From contig JAEMBT020000003.1 of assembly GCA_018873245.2 (NCBI GenBank), forward strand, positions 670,447 to 734,446: DNA of 64,000 bases. Reading direction: 5' to 3'. Numbering within the stretch: position 1 is the first letter of the stretch; each line of letters opens with the position of its first letter. The notes below the pieces were generated by a model. It ran no database searches. It saw only the letters and a list, made by a program, of their open reading frames with translations, and was not told where the DNA came from. Below, piece after piece: positions 48,712 through 62,376 of the stretch. Origin of the DNA: Archegozetes longisetosus. Lineage: Eukaryota; Arthropoda; Arachnida; Sarcoptiformes; Trhypochthoniidae. Made by a program: the position numbers and the translations under genes.

Positions 48712-50042
48712 TCATATTGAAATGTCTATAATTTTCAGAAAATAGGCTGCGCTTAGAATTATTATCTAATTTAGAAAAATTAGAGAAATTTGAAATTAAA
48801 AAGTTATTCATAACATTTACAATATATGAACTCACTTCATTAACATTACGATAGTTGAGAATAAACAATTTCCAGCAATAGAAGCCAATACTTTTTCTGC
48901 CAATTTTCTCGATCATAGATAAGATCTTGAAAAAAATTAAGATTTATTCTAGGTATTCAACAATTCAAAACAACTACTGATACCTTAATTCTATTCCTGA
49001 TTTTAATACTCAAGTTTTTGTCCAAAATAAATAGATTGTTGAATAGTTTGTATGCTTTGAGTGCCTCAGAAGATACTGAAGATGCAGTATTGAAGATGAT
49101 TATCATTAATACCACCAAAGTTAAGGCGACGTAAAAGTAGAGAATTCTGAGAATGATATTTATTTCTCCAAATATAGCGTTGAATAAACACAAGTTTGCT
49201 GTGGTTATTAACGAAAACATTATCCAGAATAAGAATTTAGACCAATAATTACGATTGTATTCATCAATTTCAATATGGATTTCATCCAAGGATCTCATTA
49301 TAATTCTTAGCGTCAAGTTATTGAATCTATATTTAGAGTAAAAAGCTTTTTTGATTTTTAAGTTTTCATAGTTAAGTTTGAGTTTTAGACTATAACAGAT
49401 TAAGTAAAAATAAGTTATTTGATAGACAACAATATTAGTGCAATAATAGATGAATAAGGTGAATAATATAAGCGAAGGAATGCTTGCTAAAAATATCAGA
49501 ATTTTTGAAGAATTTAAGGCCAAAGGGATTGAGTGTACAACGATTGCAGCTATGACTGAACTCAATGTTAAAGCCTTTGAGATGTAAAATAATAGTTTCG
49601 ATCTATTAAGTAGTTGTTTAACAGTTTCCCTACTCGTGAGACCAATACTTTTAGGAGTAACTAAACCCGACATCATCTGAAATGGTTTCAGATATGATGG
49701 TTTTATGTCATTCTTATAATTCCAGTAGTGGATGATTTGTGAGACAAGAACTAGAAATCCATACATAATAACAGAAACTGTTATATGATATCTAACTCTG
49801 AGAAAATAAATCCAATCACCAAGAAATATATAAATATTTTCATTTTCGTCTTCGAGAGGTAATAACAAAATGAGCTTCAAAATAGATAGTGAAACGACTA
49901 TTGATATGAAGAATGGATCAAATAATTTACTTCTGGATCTTTCGCCAGACATATAAAAAGATAAGCCAATTCTATATAAATGACTCCCAGCAGATTCGAT
50001 GACCATATTTGGTGGTAAAATATGATTTTTATTGAAATTCAT
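48712..50042 (-). CDS. Gustatory-receptor-like seven-helix protein, copy 1
   Basis: Three exons: 50042-48984, 48925-48836 (90 nt) and 48765-48712 (54 nt, ending TGA), all GT-AG and phase 0, about 400 residues. The Met at 50042 is preferred because a CAG acceptor lies just upstream and the start then aligns with copy 2. The protein opens HILPPNMVIESAGSHLYRIG, has several hydrophobic segments with RYHITVSV and KPSYLKPFQMMSGL between them, then YNRNYWSKFLFW and TASSVSSEALKAYKLFNNLF. The second exon gives IEKIGRKSIGFYCWKLF and the third AAYFLKIIDIS. This layout (many helices, a late short intron-split C-terminus) is that of arthropod gustatory receptors, which are ligand-gated channels. The canonical TYhhhhhQF end is not literal here, so ligand and family placement are inferred. 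Confidence 0.75.
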
Positions 50043-50084
50043 ATTTATGAACCAAATATCTGTAGGTATAAGTGTATAAGTGAA

Positions 50085-50360
50085 CTTCAATTTTTAGATA
50101 TAGGATAAAAAAATAAATAAACTCACCAATTATTGTTGAAGATGAGAAAAGTTGAAATTTTCGACTTTAAGTCTTCATCAGCACATAGAAGAGAGAGAGA
50201 GAGAGAGAGAGAGAAAAGAGCAGTATCAAAAGGCACAACAAATGGCGCCTTTTGTGTGTTGCTGTTGTTGTTGTGATGATTTAGGGGTTGTTCGCCACGT
50301 ACCAAAACACGTATTAGTTCAAAAAGACTATGTTTGGAACGTGACAAACTTCAATTTTTA
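50085..50360. repeat. Segment between direct repeats, with (GA)n
   Basis: ACTTCAATTTTTAGA occurs at both edges (about 50086-50100 and 50347-50361) in direct orientation. The DNA between carries (GA)12 at 50190-50214, GCC/TTG-rich sequence and a GTGAGT donor at about 50125 (minus). It could be an insertion with a target duplication or a non-coding 5' exon of receptor copy 1. Confidence 0.4.
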
Positions 50361-50621
50361 GACTATTTATCCAGAAGTTTCCCAGTGTCGAACCATATTT
50401 TTAGCAGAAGTAATATCATTGAAAATAATAATTCAATTTTATATCTATAAATTCAACGATAAATTTATTGATCTATCTTTAGACATCAATTAAACATAAT
50501 TTTAACAGTATTTGAATATGTATTTTAAAGTATGTTTTTGTATTTTATTACTGCGTAAATTATTACTTTTGAACTTTTAATGGAAAATCGATTATAGCTG
50601 AAAATTAGCTTCTCGTAAATA

Positions 50622-51163
50622 CAGGGTGCATCAAAAACATATGCAGACAAAAACTTTCGAAATTTATTAACAATTAATTTTTACATTATGTATATATGAT
50701 TACAAACTAGATTAATGCAAGATTTACGTGCAACTCCTCTCATATTATTTGCATTACAATAAAAACGGAACGATACACTATTGAGTAGCGTGTGTTTATG
50801 GTCAATACGTATTTTAATGAGGTGAAAATGCCAATGCGTTGCGATTTAAGTGTTGTACAGAATCTAAAACGAAGACACCTCCCGATGTCTGTACCATTCG
50901 ACGGTAAATACAGAGATCTAAAGAATTTTTTCAGAAATTTCTTTTGGTTATAAATTTTGATTTCTTAAATTTTAAAGCTCTAAATCGTGTAATTGAAGGA
51001 TTTGCTTCTCCGCCATGTTATTGTTTCTGAATGATCTCATTTTGAAAATATCTTGCATTAATTTAGCATCCATTATGCTTAATTTGACGGTGTTTCTATA
51101 ATATTTTCATTAAAACTATTATATAACGAATTTTTCTCATTTACATGTTTTTGGAGCACTCTG
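50622..51163. mobile_element. TA-flanked Tc1/mariner-type relic
   Basis: Left end CAGGGTGCATCAAAAACATA and right end the complement of CAGAGTGCTCCAAAAACATG, flanked by TA (50620-50621, 51164-51165). Interior sequence is partly GC-richer (50820-50910) but gives no readable transposase. A deleted, old copy. Confidence 0.65.
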
Positions 51164-51439
51164 TATGACTTTAAAAAATTGGACTTCAAACTAGTTTATA
51201 TTATTTTCTATATATACTTTAGTTGAACTATTTAGAAATATTGAATTTTTTCAAAACAAAATAAAGTACTTAGAATTAATACCTAATTAAAAATTGCTCC
51301 TATAGTAGTGTATCAAACTTAAAGTATTTTCAAGTAAACTCGTGGAGAAAATTTTACTTAAAGGTTATTCGTAGACATAATATAAGTCTATAATCGGAAA
51401 TTTCAAACGGTTAAATTTGATTTCCTTTCTCGATCAAAG

Positions 51440-52460
<1,021 letters not shown>

Positions 52461-52641
52461 CGTTGAAAGGAGCTGATAGTCAACGAATTTATTCTTCTTT
52501 GGTACCATTTTCTTGCAAAGATAGACTAGAAATATTGGCTGGAAATCAAGTTTAAGCACTGCGTTAAAAATTAAAGTATTCAGTAGTTTATTGATCAAAT
52601 ATTATTAAATTTTATGACAATAATTATAATTATATATGCGA

Positions 52642-53680
52642 CTAATTTTTAAGCCTAAGTGGTTTATAGACTCCGTGGTCGCCGATCTGCCGAAGCTTTT
52701 TCTTCATGCCTTTCATAATATTCTCTGCATGAGTTCTGGCGACTTCTCGACTAATTCGTGACCAGATTTGGCGAAACGCGGGGATGTTTTTTGCTGAGAC
52801 TGACCTCTCGGAATACTTTTTCTTACACAATGCCCAGAATCTCTCAATAGGTCGAGCCTGGGGGACATTAGGGGCATTTGCTTTACGGGTCACACAATCG
52901 ATGCCGTTATTAGCGAGGAGTGTTTTGACGCTAGATTCGTAATGAATTGTTGCTAAATCGGGCCAAAACATGATATCAATTTTATTGTGATCTTCAATGA
53001 ATGGCAACAACCGCTTCTTCACGCACTTCTCCCGATACTCACCGCTGTTAAGGGTACCGACTTTGATGTACGGCTCAGACACATTCCCGTCCTCATCAAT
53101 GGCCTGCCAGACGCAGTACTTCTTTGGGAACTTCTCTTTCGGCTTAAACATGAGTTCTTCGGGCACTTCAGCCAAATCAATGTATCGGAAGTATCGCTGG
53201 CCATGGATTTTCTCGGGGTCAGCCATGACATAGCACTCGTCGTCGAGCACTTCTTGTGTGTGCTAGCTTGGTATAACTTACGGCAATTGGTTTTGGCCCT
53301 CTTTTTCTGTCCAGGCATGTATTTCGGGGCTTCAGTACATTTGTGGGTCTTATTCCCAGTCTTCTCTTAATGTTCTCGACAGTTGTGTCGTTTGTCCCGA
53401 ATTGTGGCTCGATTTTGCGCTCCGGAAGGTTTGTCGTCAAAAGTTTTTTGGCAAATTTTCTCGTGAGTTGAAGTGTGGCCACAGTCACCGGGTGCCCAGT
53501 TTCGGGCCGAAACTTTGATGTGCCTCTTGTCTCATACCTCTGAATGATGCCATACAATGTCCGCCTCTTAAGGCCCTCGTCTTCGAAGTGCTTTACAGTT
53601 CGATACTTATCACAGCCACTAATTTCTGCATAGAAATGGACAACTCTATCGGTGATGGCCTGCCTTTCAGACACTTTCAT
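52642..53680 (-). pseudogene. Tc1-like transposase, nearly full length, one frameshift
   Basis: Two minus-strand frames join across a shift near 53219-53250. The first (53680-53219) has the helix-turn-helix part (YRTVKHFEDEGLKRRTLYGI, IKRRLGIRP). The second (53250-52642) has LDDECYVMADPE with the first catalytic Asp, IMFWPDLATIHYESSVKTLL with the second, and NVPQARPIERFWALCKKKY with the Glu, plus a C-terminal tail. It belongs to the same family as the element at 34915-35832. Only one break is visible in about 340 codons, so it is a fairly young copy. I could not identify a matching pair of terminal repeats. Confidence 0.85.
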
Positions 53681-54166
53681 TATCTTAATTTCAATTTATG
53701 GCCAAAAACATACAACAAACAGATAAATCGGCTACAAACTGCACCCTTAATCATCACTGACCAATTCATAGTTTTAATGGTATTAAAGTTCAAAGTCAGA
53801 GCTTAAACTTGATTTCCAATCAATACTTTAAATTAATAAATTTATAAAGCTTCAAATTGCAGTATTGATACAAAATTTCAGTTCTGTTCGGGATATTTAG
53901 TGTTATGAATAAGGGTGCCAATTAATTAAAACATAGAGGGAGAATAAATGTTTTGCTTCAAAGTTTAATTTTCAGTTAAATCTTTAGCATCTTAAATTGA
54001 AACATAAAAGAGCTCGAGGCTGTTATTCGCCTCTACTGAGTTGTGTAAATTAAAATAAAAATTTAATCTTCCCTATATAGGTGCCATTTATGTATATTTC
54101 TAACAAAAAAATTCGAGAAATATTCATAAAGACTAAAACTTAAACTGATCAAGATAATTACTATTA

Positions 54167-55509
54167 TTAAAGAGAGATATCGATAACTTTGAGGAAATAT
54201 GCAGCAGTTATGATAATAACCTAGAAACAAATTTTAAAGAATAGTTTTATCTTAAATTAAAATTAAATCATGGAAAATCATTAAATCATGGTAACTAACT
54301 TCATAACAGTTATGATAATTGATGATAAAAATTTTCCAGCAATAAAAGCCAATTTTTTGTCTTCCAAGTTTTTCAATAAATGATAAAAACTTTAAAAATG
54401 TACAATAATTAAATTTAAAAATTTAACAAATTTCAAGTGTTATTTACCTTAATTTGTAGAGTTTTCTGTATTTTAGAACTGGATTTACAAATAAACAATT
54501 CGTTCAAAAGTTTGTAAGATTTATTTGCCTCAAACGATACTGAAGAAGCAGTACTTATGAAGAAAATCATGAAAAATGCAATAATAAGTCCAATATACAA
54601 AAAGAATGCTCTTTGAATGAAATCTAATAATCCGAATAGAGCATTATATAAACACATATTTATCATAGAAGCCACAGATAATAGAGTCCAAAATAGATAT
54701 TTAGACCAATAGTTATTATTGAATTCGTTGATTTCTTCGTGTATTGAATTCAAAGATTTCAATATATTGAGTAGTTTTAAGCCATTTGATTTGTTGCTGA
54801 ATTTAAATTCATTTACGATTTCATTATTAACACACTTCAGTTTTAGTCTCAAATAATAACAATTTATGTGAAAATAAGTTATTTGGTATACGAGAAAGTT
54901 AGCTCCAAAATAAGTGAAGAGTACGAAAATTATAACCCATGGAATGACCAAAAAGATTATTTGATATAACGAGGAATTAAGAACTAACGGAATCGAAGAA
55001 ATAACAATAGCAGATGGAACTGAAGTCAGTTTAACTAATTCCGATAACATGAAAGATAGTTTTGATCTCTTGAGAAGTTTTTCGATATCTTCCCTATTCG
55101 TGAGTCCAATACTTTTAGGCGAAGTTAAACCCGCCATCATCTGAAATGGTTTCAGATAAGATGGTTTTATGTTATACTTATAATTCCAGTAGTGAATGAT
55201 TTGTGAGATAATAGCTATAAAGCCATATATCGAGACTGAAACTGTTATATGATATCTCGCTTCTATAAAATAAATCCAATCACCAATTAATATGAATGTA
55301 TAGTGATTATTTTCAGTGAGGAATAGTGCAAAAATGCATTTGAGAACGTATGAAATACTGATTAACCAAATCATTAACGGATTGTGAAAACGATATCTTT
55401 TTTCAGATCCAAATGGAAATAATGATAATCCAATTCTATAGAAGTGACTTCCAGCAGATTTTAGGATCATATTCGGTGGCAAATTATGATCCACAGAAAA
55501 GTTATCCAT
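54167..55509 (-). CDS. Gustatory-receptor-like seven-helix protein, copy 2
   Basis: Exons 55509-54448 (start could also be 55524), 54389-54300 (90 nt) and 54220-54167 (54 nt, TAA), all phase 0 with GT-AG introns; about 401 residues. Sequence and exon lengths parallel copy 1 throughout: LPPNMILKSAGSHFYRIGLS, ARYHITVSV, KPSYLKPFQMMAGLTSPKSI, NNYWSKYLFW, TASSVSFEANKSYKLLNELF, then IEKLGRQKIGFYCWKIF and AAYFLKVIDISL. Identical exon sizes at both 3' exons confirm the splice model. The frame is intact, so it is probably functional as a chemoreceptor subunit in the plasma membrane; the ligand is unknown. Confidence 0.8.
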
Positions 55510-55524
55510 TATCGCTCTCATCAC

Positions 55525-56344
55525 ATGAAATGATTTTTAAAGCTTTAGTTTCGACTATTTATGGTTTTCCTTTAAAATAGAAAATAACTTTGACTCATTT
55601 TCGGTTAATACGAACATAATTTGAACCGGAATTGAATATTTCTCCCTAAAAACTGTTAAATCATTTGCATTGCAATTCACCTATATTTGTTAATATATAA
55701 CTATTACTTAATAGTAATTTTGGTGTCGGTTCACTTAATGTATTTCAGAAATTGATGAATAAATTAGGACAGGAGCCTGTTTTAGAATTTAAACATTGCA
55801 TGACTCCAAAGAATATTTTAATGAACAACTAATTGAAGTTTGATCTACGAACAGGTACTTGTTAATAAAAGTTATAACTGAATTTTCAAAGAATAATTTA
55901 ATGGTAGTTATTTTAATAAAGACATTTAAGTTATAAATTGAAGTTTTCGTTATTGCTCTAAAAATAGACTCTTTAGTATTTCAAAATATTAATTTTTTCC
56001 AAATGGTCTCTTCAAATCTGTGAGAAGGAATAAATTTTGTGGTGTCTTTGAAACTCAGAATCAATACAGACGTACGCAGCAAAAAAGAACAGGTAAAAAA
56101 TGAAATATGAACTTATAAGATTTATTGTAACCTACTTAAAATAGTGCGGATAACCTTTGTATAAAATTTTGATTTCATATCAGAGTTTTACTTCACATTA
56201 AAGTAAATACACTTAAAACAGGCTTTTACTGAATTTTAATCAGATGTACGGCGCAAAACTTTTAAACTTTTAGAAGGAGTGTAAATACAAATAAACAGCG
56301 TTTACAGTACTTGACTATTTTGTGTGAAATGTCATACAAAACTA
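55525..56344. other. Intergenic, upstream of receptor copy 2
   Basis: AT-rich, no gene or repeat with definable ends. Confidence 0.4.
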
Positions 56345-56689
56345 TTAGGGTCTTTCGAAAAGTTATGGATTTTAAATAGTTCCTGAGATCCAAGAATAAA
56401 AATTTCATTATTATTATAGAATACGACATCCGCTAATATTATGATAAAAATTAAAAATTTCCTCTCATCTGGGTAATCAAATTGTTGTTTGTAAATTTTG
56501 AACACAAAGCTGTCATTAAATTCCTGATTAAACAACTGACAGTTTGACTACTATTGCTAAGTACTCGGATGAAAGGCAAATTTTAAATTTTTATCATAAT
56601 ATTAGGGGAAATCATATTCTATTATAATGAAATTTTTATTCTTAAACCTCGGGAACTATTCAAAACTCATAACTTTTCGAAAACCCTAA
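56345..56689. mobile_element. TA-flanked MITE with about 120-bp inverted repeats
   Basis: Ends TTAGGGTCTTTCGAAAAGTT and the complement of TTAGGGTTTTCGAAAAGTTA lie inside TA at 56343-56344 and 56690-56691. Inverted similarity continues through AAATTTTTAT/ATAAAAATTT and the GATAAAAATT region. Non-coding. Confidence 0.8.
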
Positions 56690-56691
56690 TA

Positions 56692-57542
56692 AACTAAGAG
56701 TTTATAAGTAAAAAATGTAAACTTTCATAAACCTTTAAGTTTGTGAGATATTCTTTTAAATACTGTAAATTATTCGCGAAAAAATTTTTATTTTAGTAAA
56801 ATAAAGTTAGTGAAAACTTTTACCCAAATTTGGGGAAAGTAAGTTTTGAAGAGTCAGCTAAAAATAATTTGATGCACAACAAAATTATGCACAGACCTAG
56901 AGTAAAGACGATAACTTCACCTCTTTAAAAGGATTGCACATCTACAGGATCGAAAGAGTGATTTTGCCGTAGTCTAGAGCAAAAACCATGCTAGTTACAG
57001 CTATACCTCTTTCATATTCGAATTCTATACTAAAAAGTACATTAATAATGTTTATTTGATAAACTTTAACACAATGACAATATAATTACTACAGGCGTGA
57101 TTCGCTCTTCACATATTGCAAAACCTCATTAAATCACTCTCCAATAATGTTTCAATTTTAGTGTTTCGCCAGAGAATCTCTGATAAACACTTTATTTTAC
57201 TAAGTTACCCACGTATCTGACAGCCATTTAGTCCTGTTTCTCAAAAATTCTATATTTTAACAAATCAATTTTATAATAAAAATAACTTTTTTGTAGCCCA
57301 ACTTTTTTCTATTGACTATGTCTTCTTTAGAAATATATATTCACGTTTATTTTTGTGACTTGGGATCAATATAATTTCTCATGTAATGTGTGTGTCTAGG
57401 AATGAGTAAATTGAAATCAGGGACCTCAATGTGAGATTCCAATTTACTTTTACTTAATTCTCTATCTAAAAGTCAGGTTGGACTCGATAGAGTATGCTTT
57501 ACTTTTTAAAGTAATTTATTTGATACTCACCTTTTCGTAGTC
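56692..57542. other. Intergenic
   Basis: AT-rich, nothing recognised. Confidence 0.4.
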
Positions 57543-57550
57543 TTTATTAT

Positions 57551-58006
57551 GGGTCTGGTTCAAAATGCCGACAATTAAAATACCGACAGGTTGTAATAAC
57601 GACACCATAATACCGACATGGTCATAATGCTAACAGTTTGTAATACTGACAATTTGATATCCTTTAAAAAATATTTATTCCAACATAAATCAATATTATG
57701 AGCTAAACCACGCAAAAAATCTAAAATTGAGCGATTTTGGCGATCACTTAAAATTGTTTTAATTCTTTTTTCTTTGTTGATATAAGCCTTTTTAGTATAG
57801 GTCGAGATTCACCCCTAATTATTGATTCTATTAGACCTTTTTAGGCCTTCAAAAGTTCATAGTAACGAATATGAAAAGATATGAATAATGAGTGCATCAA
57901 ATTATCAATATTACACATTTTCCACATTTTTACCTTTCAGTATTATGAATGTGTCGGCATTATGACCTGTCGGCATTTTAATTGTCGGTATTTTGATCGG
58001 GTCCCC
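57551..58006. mobile_element. hAT-type MITE with 8-bp target duplication
   Basis: Left end GGGTCTGGTTCAAAATGCCG; right end the complement of GGGGACCCGATCAAAATACC. Both continue into CGACAATTAAAATxCCGACAGGT. The 8-bp sequence TTTATTAT is present on both sides (57543-57550, 58007-58014). The sub-terminal part is built of repeated ATACCGACA/ATGCCGACA units. Non-coding. Confidence 0.85.
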
Positions 58007-58014
58007 TTTATTAT

Positions 58015-59276
58015 AAATATGATATAAATATATACTTCAAATAAAAGAGTTCTATTTCTTAACAATTACTTTATTATAACTTTTGACGTACAATGAATAA
58101 CAGTTAACAGTTAAGGATTTATGTTTTATCTGTCTCTCGTTACACAACTTCTCTTGCCTTTTATAGTTTTTTGGTTCTCACAATAGTTATTTTTATCTGA
58201 AAGCAAAATAATATTTGTGTTTTCTGTAATTTAGGTAAATAGTACTTATACCATTATCACTCAAGTGGAAAATGATCTTGTACTGTGATCACAAAGATAA
58301 TTACTCATTACAAATGAAAGTTGTAAACTACACTTTCTATTTTACTACTAAACTACTTTATTATAGATTAAGGTTAATTTCTTAAGATGACTAACTAAAC
58401 AATTATAGAAACTAAAGCACTATATTTTTTATATTTCACACTATTTTCAAGTTCATTCTTTGGCTCATTGTATCAAAAACACTGAGAACAAAGTTGATAC
58501 TAAACATTAATGAACTTTTTGAAATGTACTTTTTAACGCAGAATTCGAATATGCAATTGATTTTTCTGTAACTATGTTATGTTTTAGGTAATGTTCTAGA
58601 CTACGAGAAAGTCACTTTTCCGACCCTTTATATATACAGTATATTATTAGGAGGAAGATACTGCAGCCTAAACACGCGTTTAGATCAGATGTTTTGGTAG
58701 TGAAGATTTTAGTTTAAAGCCATGTGACTCCCACATAGACCCGATTCCAATTTAACCCAAAAGTTTTTGATCCAAACTTTTTTCTGTTTTAACCCAACGG
58801 TCATTTCACTTAAATTGACAAAATAAACATTCACTTTGACCCAATACCACATTATGAGTGTAAAGACACGTATACAAATATTATATCTATAACACATCTA
58901 TTTGAATTTCTAAAAAATTGAATATTTTTGATTGAAATGGATTAGAACTTAAAGAAATCATGAGCAACAGATTTATATAATTTTATTTCTATTTAATAAA
59001 TTCCTAATGTAACAGCATTTGACAAGAGCTTCAACCTTTACTCTTCATTTATAACATTGGGTCAAATAAACATAGGATTATATCTTCATTGGATTAAAAT
59101 AAACTCTTGGGTCAAGTCGGACTGGGTCTATTAATGATTGAATCAAATTAAACTTGGGTCAATCAGGGTTATACCATAACAAAAACTTCAGAAAAAACGA
59201 ATTTAGAGCACAAAGAAGAATTTTATCAGTTAATTATACCTTAATTCAATAACTTATTGTTATTTGTAAATTTTAA
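58015..59276. other. Intergenic
   Basis: AT-rich. Around 58730-58860 and 59050-59170 there are related inverted stretches with GGGTCAAA/TTTGACCC motifs (for example GACCCGATTCCAATTTAACCC on one side and GGGTCAAGTCGGACTGGGTC on the other), perhaps an old MITE; ends not resolved. Confidence 0.35.
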
Positions 59277-60330
59277 TTGCTTATAAATAATCCATTTGAC
59301 AGGCTATACGACTTTTCCTCAAAATGTGCCGAAGAAGCACTGTTTGTCATCAAAACCAATAAGTTGGAAAAAAGTACAGGAAAACATATACAAATATTTT
59401 TCACCATGAGATCCAAACCGGCGAATATTCCATTATTAAGAGCCATATCATTATTGAAACTATTCTAGCATAAATATTTAGACCAATGATTGTCATTGAG
59501 TTCTCTGACTCCTGCATGAACTGAATCCCAAGATTACGTCTGTTTTTTAATTTTGTATTTATTGTTAGTATACTTGACTTGTATCTGATTCTGATCCCGT
59601 TATTTGTGTTATTCAGTTTCAGCTTGAATAATAGCATATTACATGAAAGTGGTTTTGTTGATTGTAAGTACTACTAAAGTGGTGGATACTATAAACTAGG
59701 CCCCACCAGATTTTTCTCAATGAAGAACCAAAAAGTGAAAGTGATTCGAAGCGAGAACCAGAAAATCATTTTATTGAAGAATTTATTTAACCATTGTTTT
59801 AACTGCAAGAAGCATGAAAATGCTTATTAGAAACTATTTTATCAATGTTAGGACTTGTCTTATTTGCAGTTATTATTTTCATGCACTTGTTTAGATTCTC
59901 TTCAAATGAAAAAAAAACATCAATACAATAATGTAATTTCATTTCTGGGAATAAATGACAGTTTCAAATAATGAAAATATTTATTTAAAAATAACAATTC
60001 TTCTATCTTAGTATCGAAATTAGCATTCAACAGATTTCAACAGAATTAAATAGTATGTAATACTAGAGCCTTTACCAAAAACTTTTAGGAGCTCATTCTT
60101 ATGGTTTCTCGAGAGTCTTCTCGAGCCATAATCTGGCAGAACCTGTTATAAACTATGGGACAACAAATATTTGACATATTAAAGGATTGAGAATAAATTG
60201 AATACTATAGAAAAAATTTTTGATCATGAGCTCAGAATGGTTATCTGTGATACAAAATACATTGATTTCGACATCTTATTATTTGTGAAACCCATACTTT
60301 TTGGTGAAAGCTAACCTGAAATTAGCCAAG
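59277..60330 (-). pseudogene. Gustatory-receptor-like pseudogene
   Basis: Minus-strand remnants in receptor order: SPKSMGFTNN (about 60310-60270), FKLKLNNTNNGIRIRYKSSI (59630-59570), LNDNHWSKYL (about 59500-59470) and NSASSAHFEEKSYSLSNGLF (about 59355-59290). They match copies 1 and 2 but lie in different frames with stops, and much of the sequence between them is replaced. Third relic of the family, at the right edge of the cluster. Confidence 0.7.
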
Positions 60331-61659
60331 AAGGCGAGATGAGCTCACAAAAACTTATTAAACGGGAATTTTTTCGCTACAAGTAATAAATTGATTGTGT
60401 ATCGAAATTAAGATTTAAATGACACATGAAAATTGTTTAGTGGACAAAAATGAATGAAAAGCATGCTAACTGGAATATTTTAACATAAATCATATGCCTA
60501 ATCCCAAGATAAGAGGCCAATAGTTGTAAGATCAGATTGAGATAGGAGTTCCAATGAGACGAGACGGCATGGTGTGCGAAATTTTGAAAAATAATACGAG
60601 ATGAGATTTTATTGGACCCAGTATTGTAAAAAGAAAGTTTCTCGAAAAATAATTTCTCATCGTAGCCTGCATTGATATGATCAGGCTACGTGATAAGATA
60701 AATGTCACGTTCAGTTAACCTTCACTACAACTTAATTTCCAAAAACGTAGAATTAACCGTGGGATGAAATGTTACCCCACATTTTCCACCTTTTATATCA
60801 GCTCTAAGTGAGCGCTGATGCATCTCGAATCAAGCTTAGCGCATATTTTCCAAGTTTTAACTTACTCATTAATTAATTCCTGATTAGTATCTGCTACAGC
60901 GCCATCAGTGGTTCACCTCTTCTCACACTGCTGGTGGTGACCTCACAGCACTGTGACACAAATAGTAAACACGAAGAACTGCGATGTTAGAAAGAATTTC
61001 AAAAGACATGTTGCCAAAATTTTTTTAAAAATTTTAAAGTCTAAATTAAATAAAGTTTTTTCTCATTCAGTCAGATATATGACTGAGGAATATCCAAATT
61101 CTCGAGAAATTACGACATTCGGTTGATTTTAGCGGGATTTTTAAAGTAAAACATGAGAATACTTTACCCAACAGTTGTGGTGAGGGATTAAAACTGGAAA
61201 CTCGCTGAGCGACTTCTCATACAAATAAATCAAATATATCATCATTCTGTTCCATCTACTAGAGAGCACTGGCTGTCAGTTTGTTGAATCTGGAGAGTAT
61301 TCACTTAGTGGTTTTTTAGGTTAAAGGATTTTTAAATTTTGGACATGTCCATAATTTGGGGCTGTCTGCCAAGCAATAAATAATTGCCCTTGGTCTCTAA
61401 AAGCAATCAGTCATAGAACCTCGAAAGAATATCGACGCTTCTAAGAGGTGACCCTGCGGTAGAGATTGTAATAGCATATCACACAGACATTTGAAGCGGA
61501 AAATAAGAATTAATGCATCTCAGCTGATATATGCATTCAAAAAAGATATTAAACATTAATATTTCTGGTAATTTTCATCTGCCGAAAGCTCAATGTTATA
61601 GCTGCAAGATAAGTATAATCTTTGATTGAGCTTAAACTTATTAAATTTTTGCATTGAAT
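60331..61659. other. Intergenic
   Basis: AT-rich with a slightly GC-richer patch at 60880-60960 and GAGAC/GAGATGAG-rich sequence at 60550-60610. No gene recognised. Confidence 0.35.
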
Positions 61660-62368
61660 TAGACCTTTACATCGGGCCCAAAACTCCCGGCCCGACCCGA
61701 AAGCTGAAGAAGGCTGGCCCAACCCGACCCGAACGAGAATTAAAATTGCTAAACAGGTAAAGTTTAATCAGTTTATTGATTAATTTAGTTGTGGTCTGCA
61801 TTACATTCATAAAAAATGGACACAATATTAGAAATCTTGTTTTTTTAGAGTATTCAATAATTTTTCATTAATCTTTCTGAGAATATCATATAGTCTGTTG
61901 TTTTCAATAGACAAAGACCTCATCTTCTGGTAATTAATTTTAATTGAATTCAGGTGATCATATCATGAATCCCGTCTCACTCCTGTCATATTTTTCAATG
62001 TGATATCTATTTGATTTTGAAATCCTGATTGTTTAGCCACTTTCTCCACAGCTTTACAGTTTTCGTTCAATTCATTTATTGAATTTATTCCATTGCATTC
62101 ATCAATAACATGTTCTTGGACTGAATTCATATTATGAGAGAGACATCATATCCATAAAATATCTTTAAATGCAAGCTTCATTGTTGAAGGTTTATCCGCT
62201 ACCATAATGATACTATCTCAAACATATTTTTCGGAGCTGTATTCTTCAAAAATATAAAACATTTTGAAATAAATTTCGGGCCGACTCGTCCAACCCGACC
62301 CGATCCGACATTTTATGACACCCTGTACGACCCGAACGAACCCGACCCGAGTCCGATGAACAGGTCTA
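61660..62368 (-). mobile_element. Non-autonomous hAT element with transposase remnant
   Basis: Exact 8-bp duplications CATTGAAT flank it (61652-61659, 62369-62376). Ends: TAGACCTTTACATCGGGCCC and the complement of TAGACCTGTTCATCGGACTC, followed by GC-rich CCCGACCCG blocks on both sides. Minus-strand interior, with stops, reads SHNMNSVQEHVIDEC, then INELNENCKAVEKVAKQSG and a short TGVRRDS with DHLNSIKINYQKM. This matches a middle segment of hAT transposases (C..HxLN, TRWNS, SI..N). Most of the transposase is deleted. Confidence 0.88.
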
Positions 62369-62376
62369 CATTGAAT

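Noticed and set aside
50123..50361. Two overlapping frames on both strands
   Set aside because: Both run through the GA microsatellite; the minus-strand one may be a 5' UTR exon but has no domain or conserved start.
52987..53370. Plus-strand frames of up to 127 codons
   Set aside because: Antisense shadow of the Tc1-like transposase, which has clear catalytic motifs on the minus strand.
56332..56535. 67-residue minus-strand open frame
   Set aside because: It coincides with one arm of the 56.3-kb MITE and is non-coding repeat sequence.
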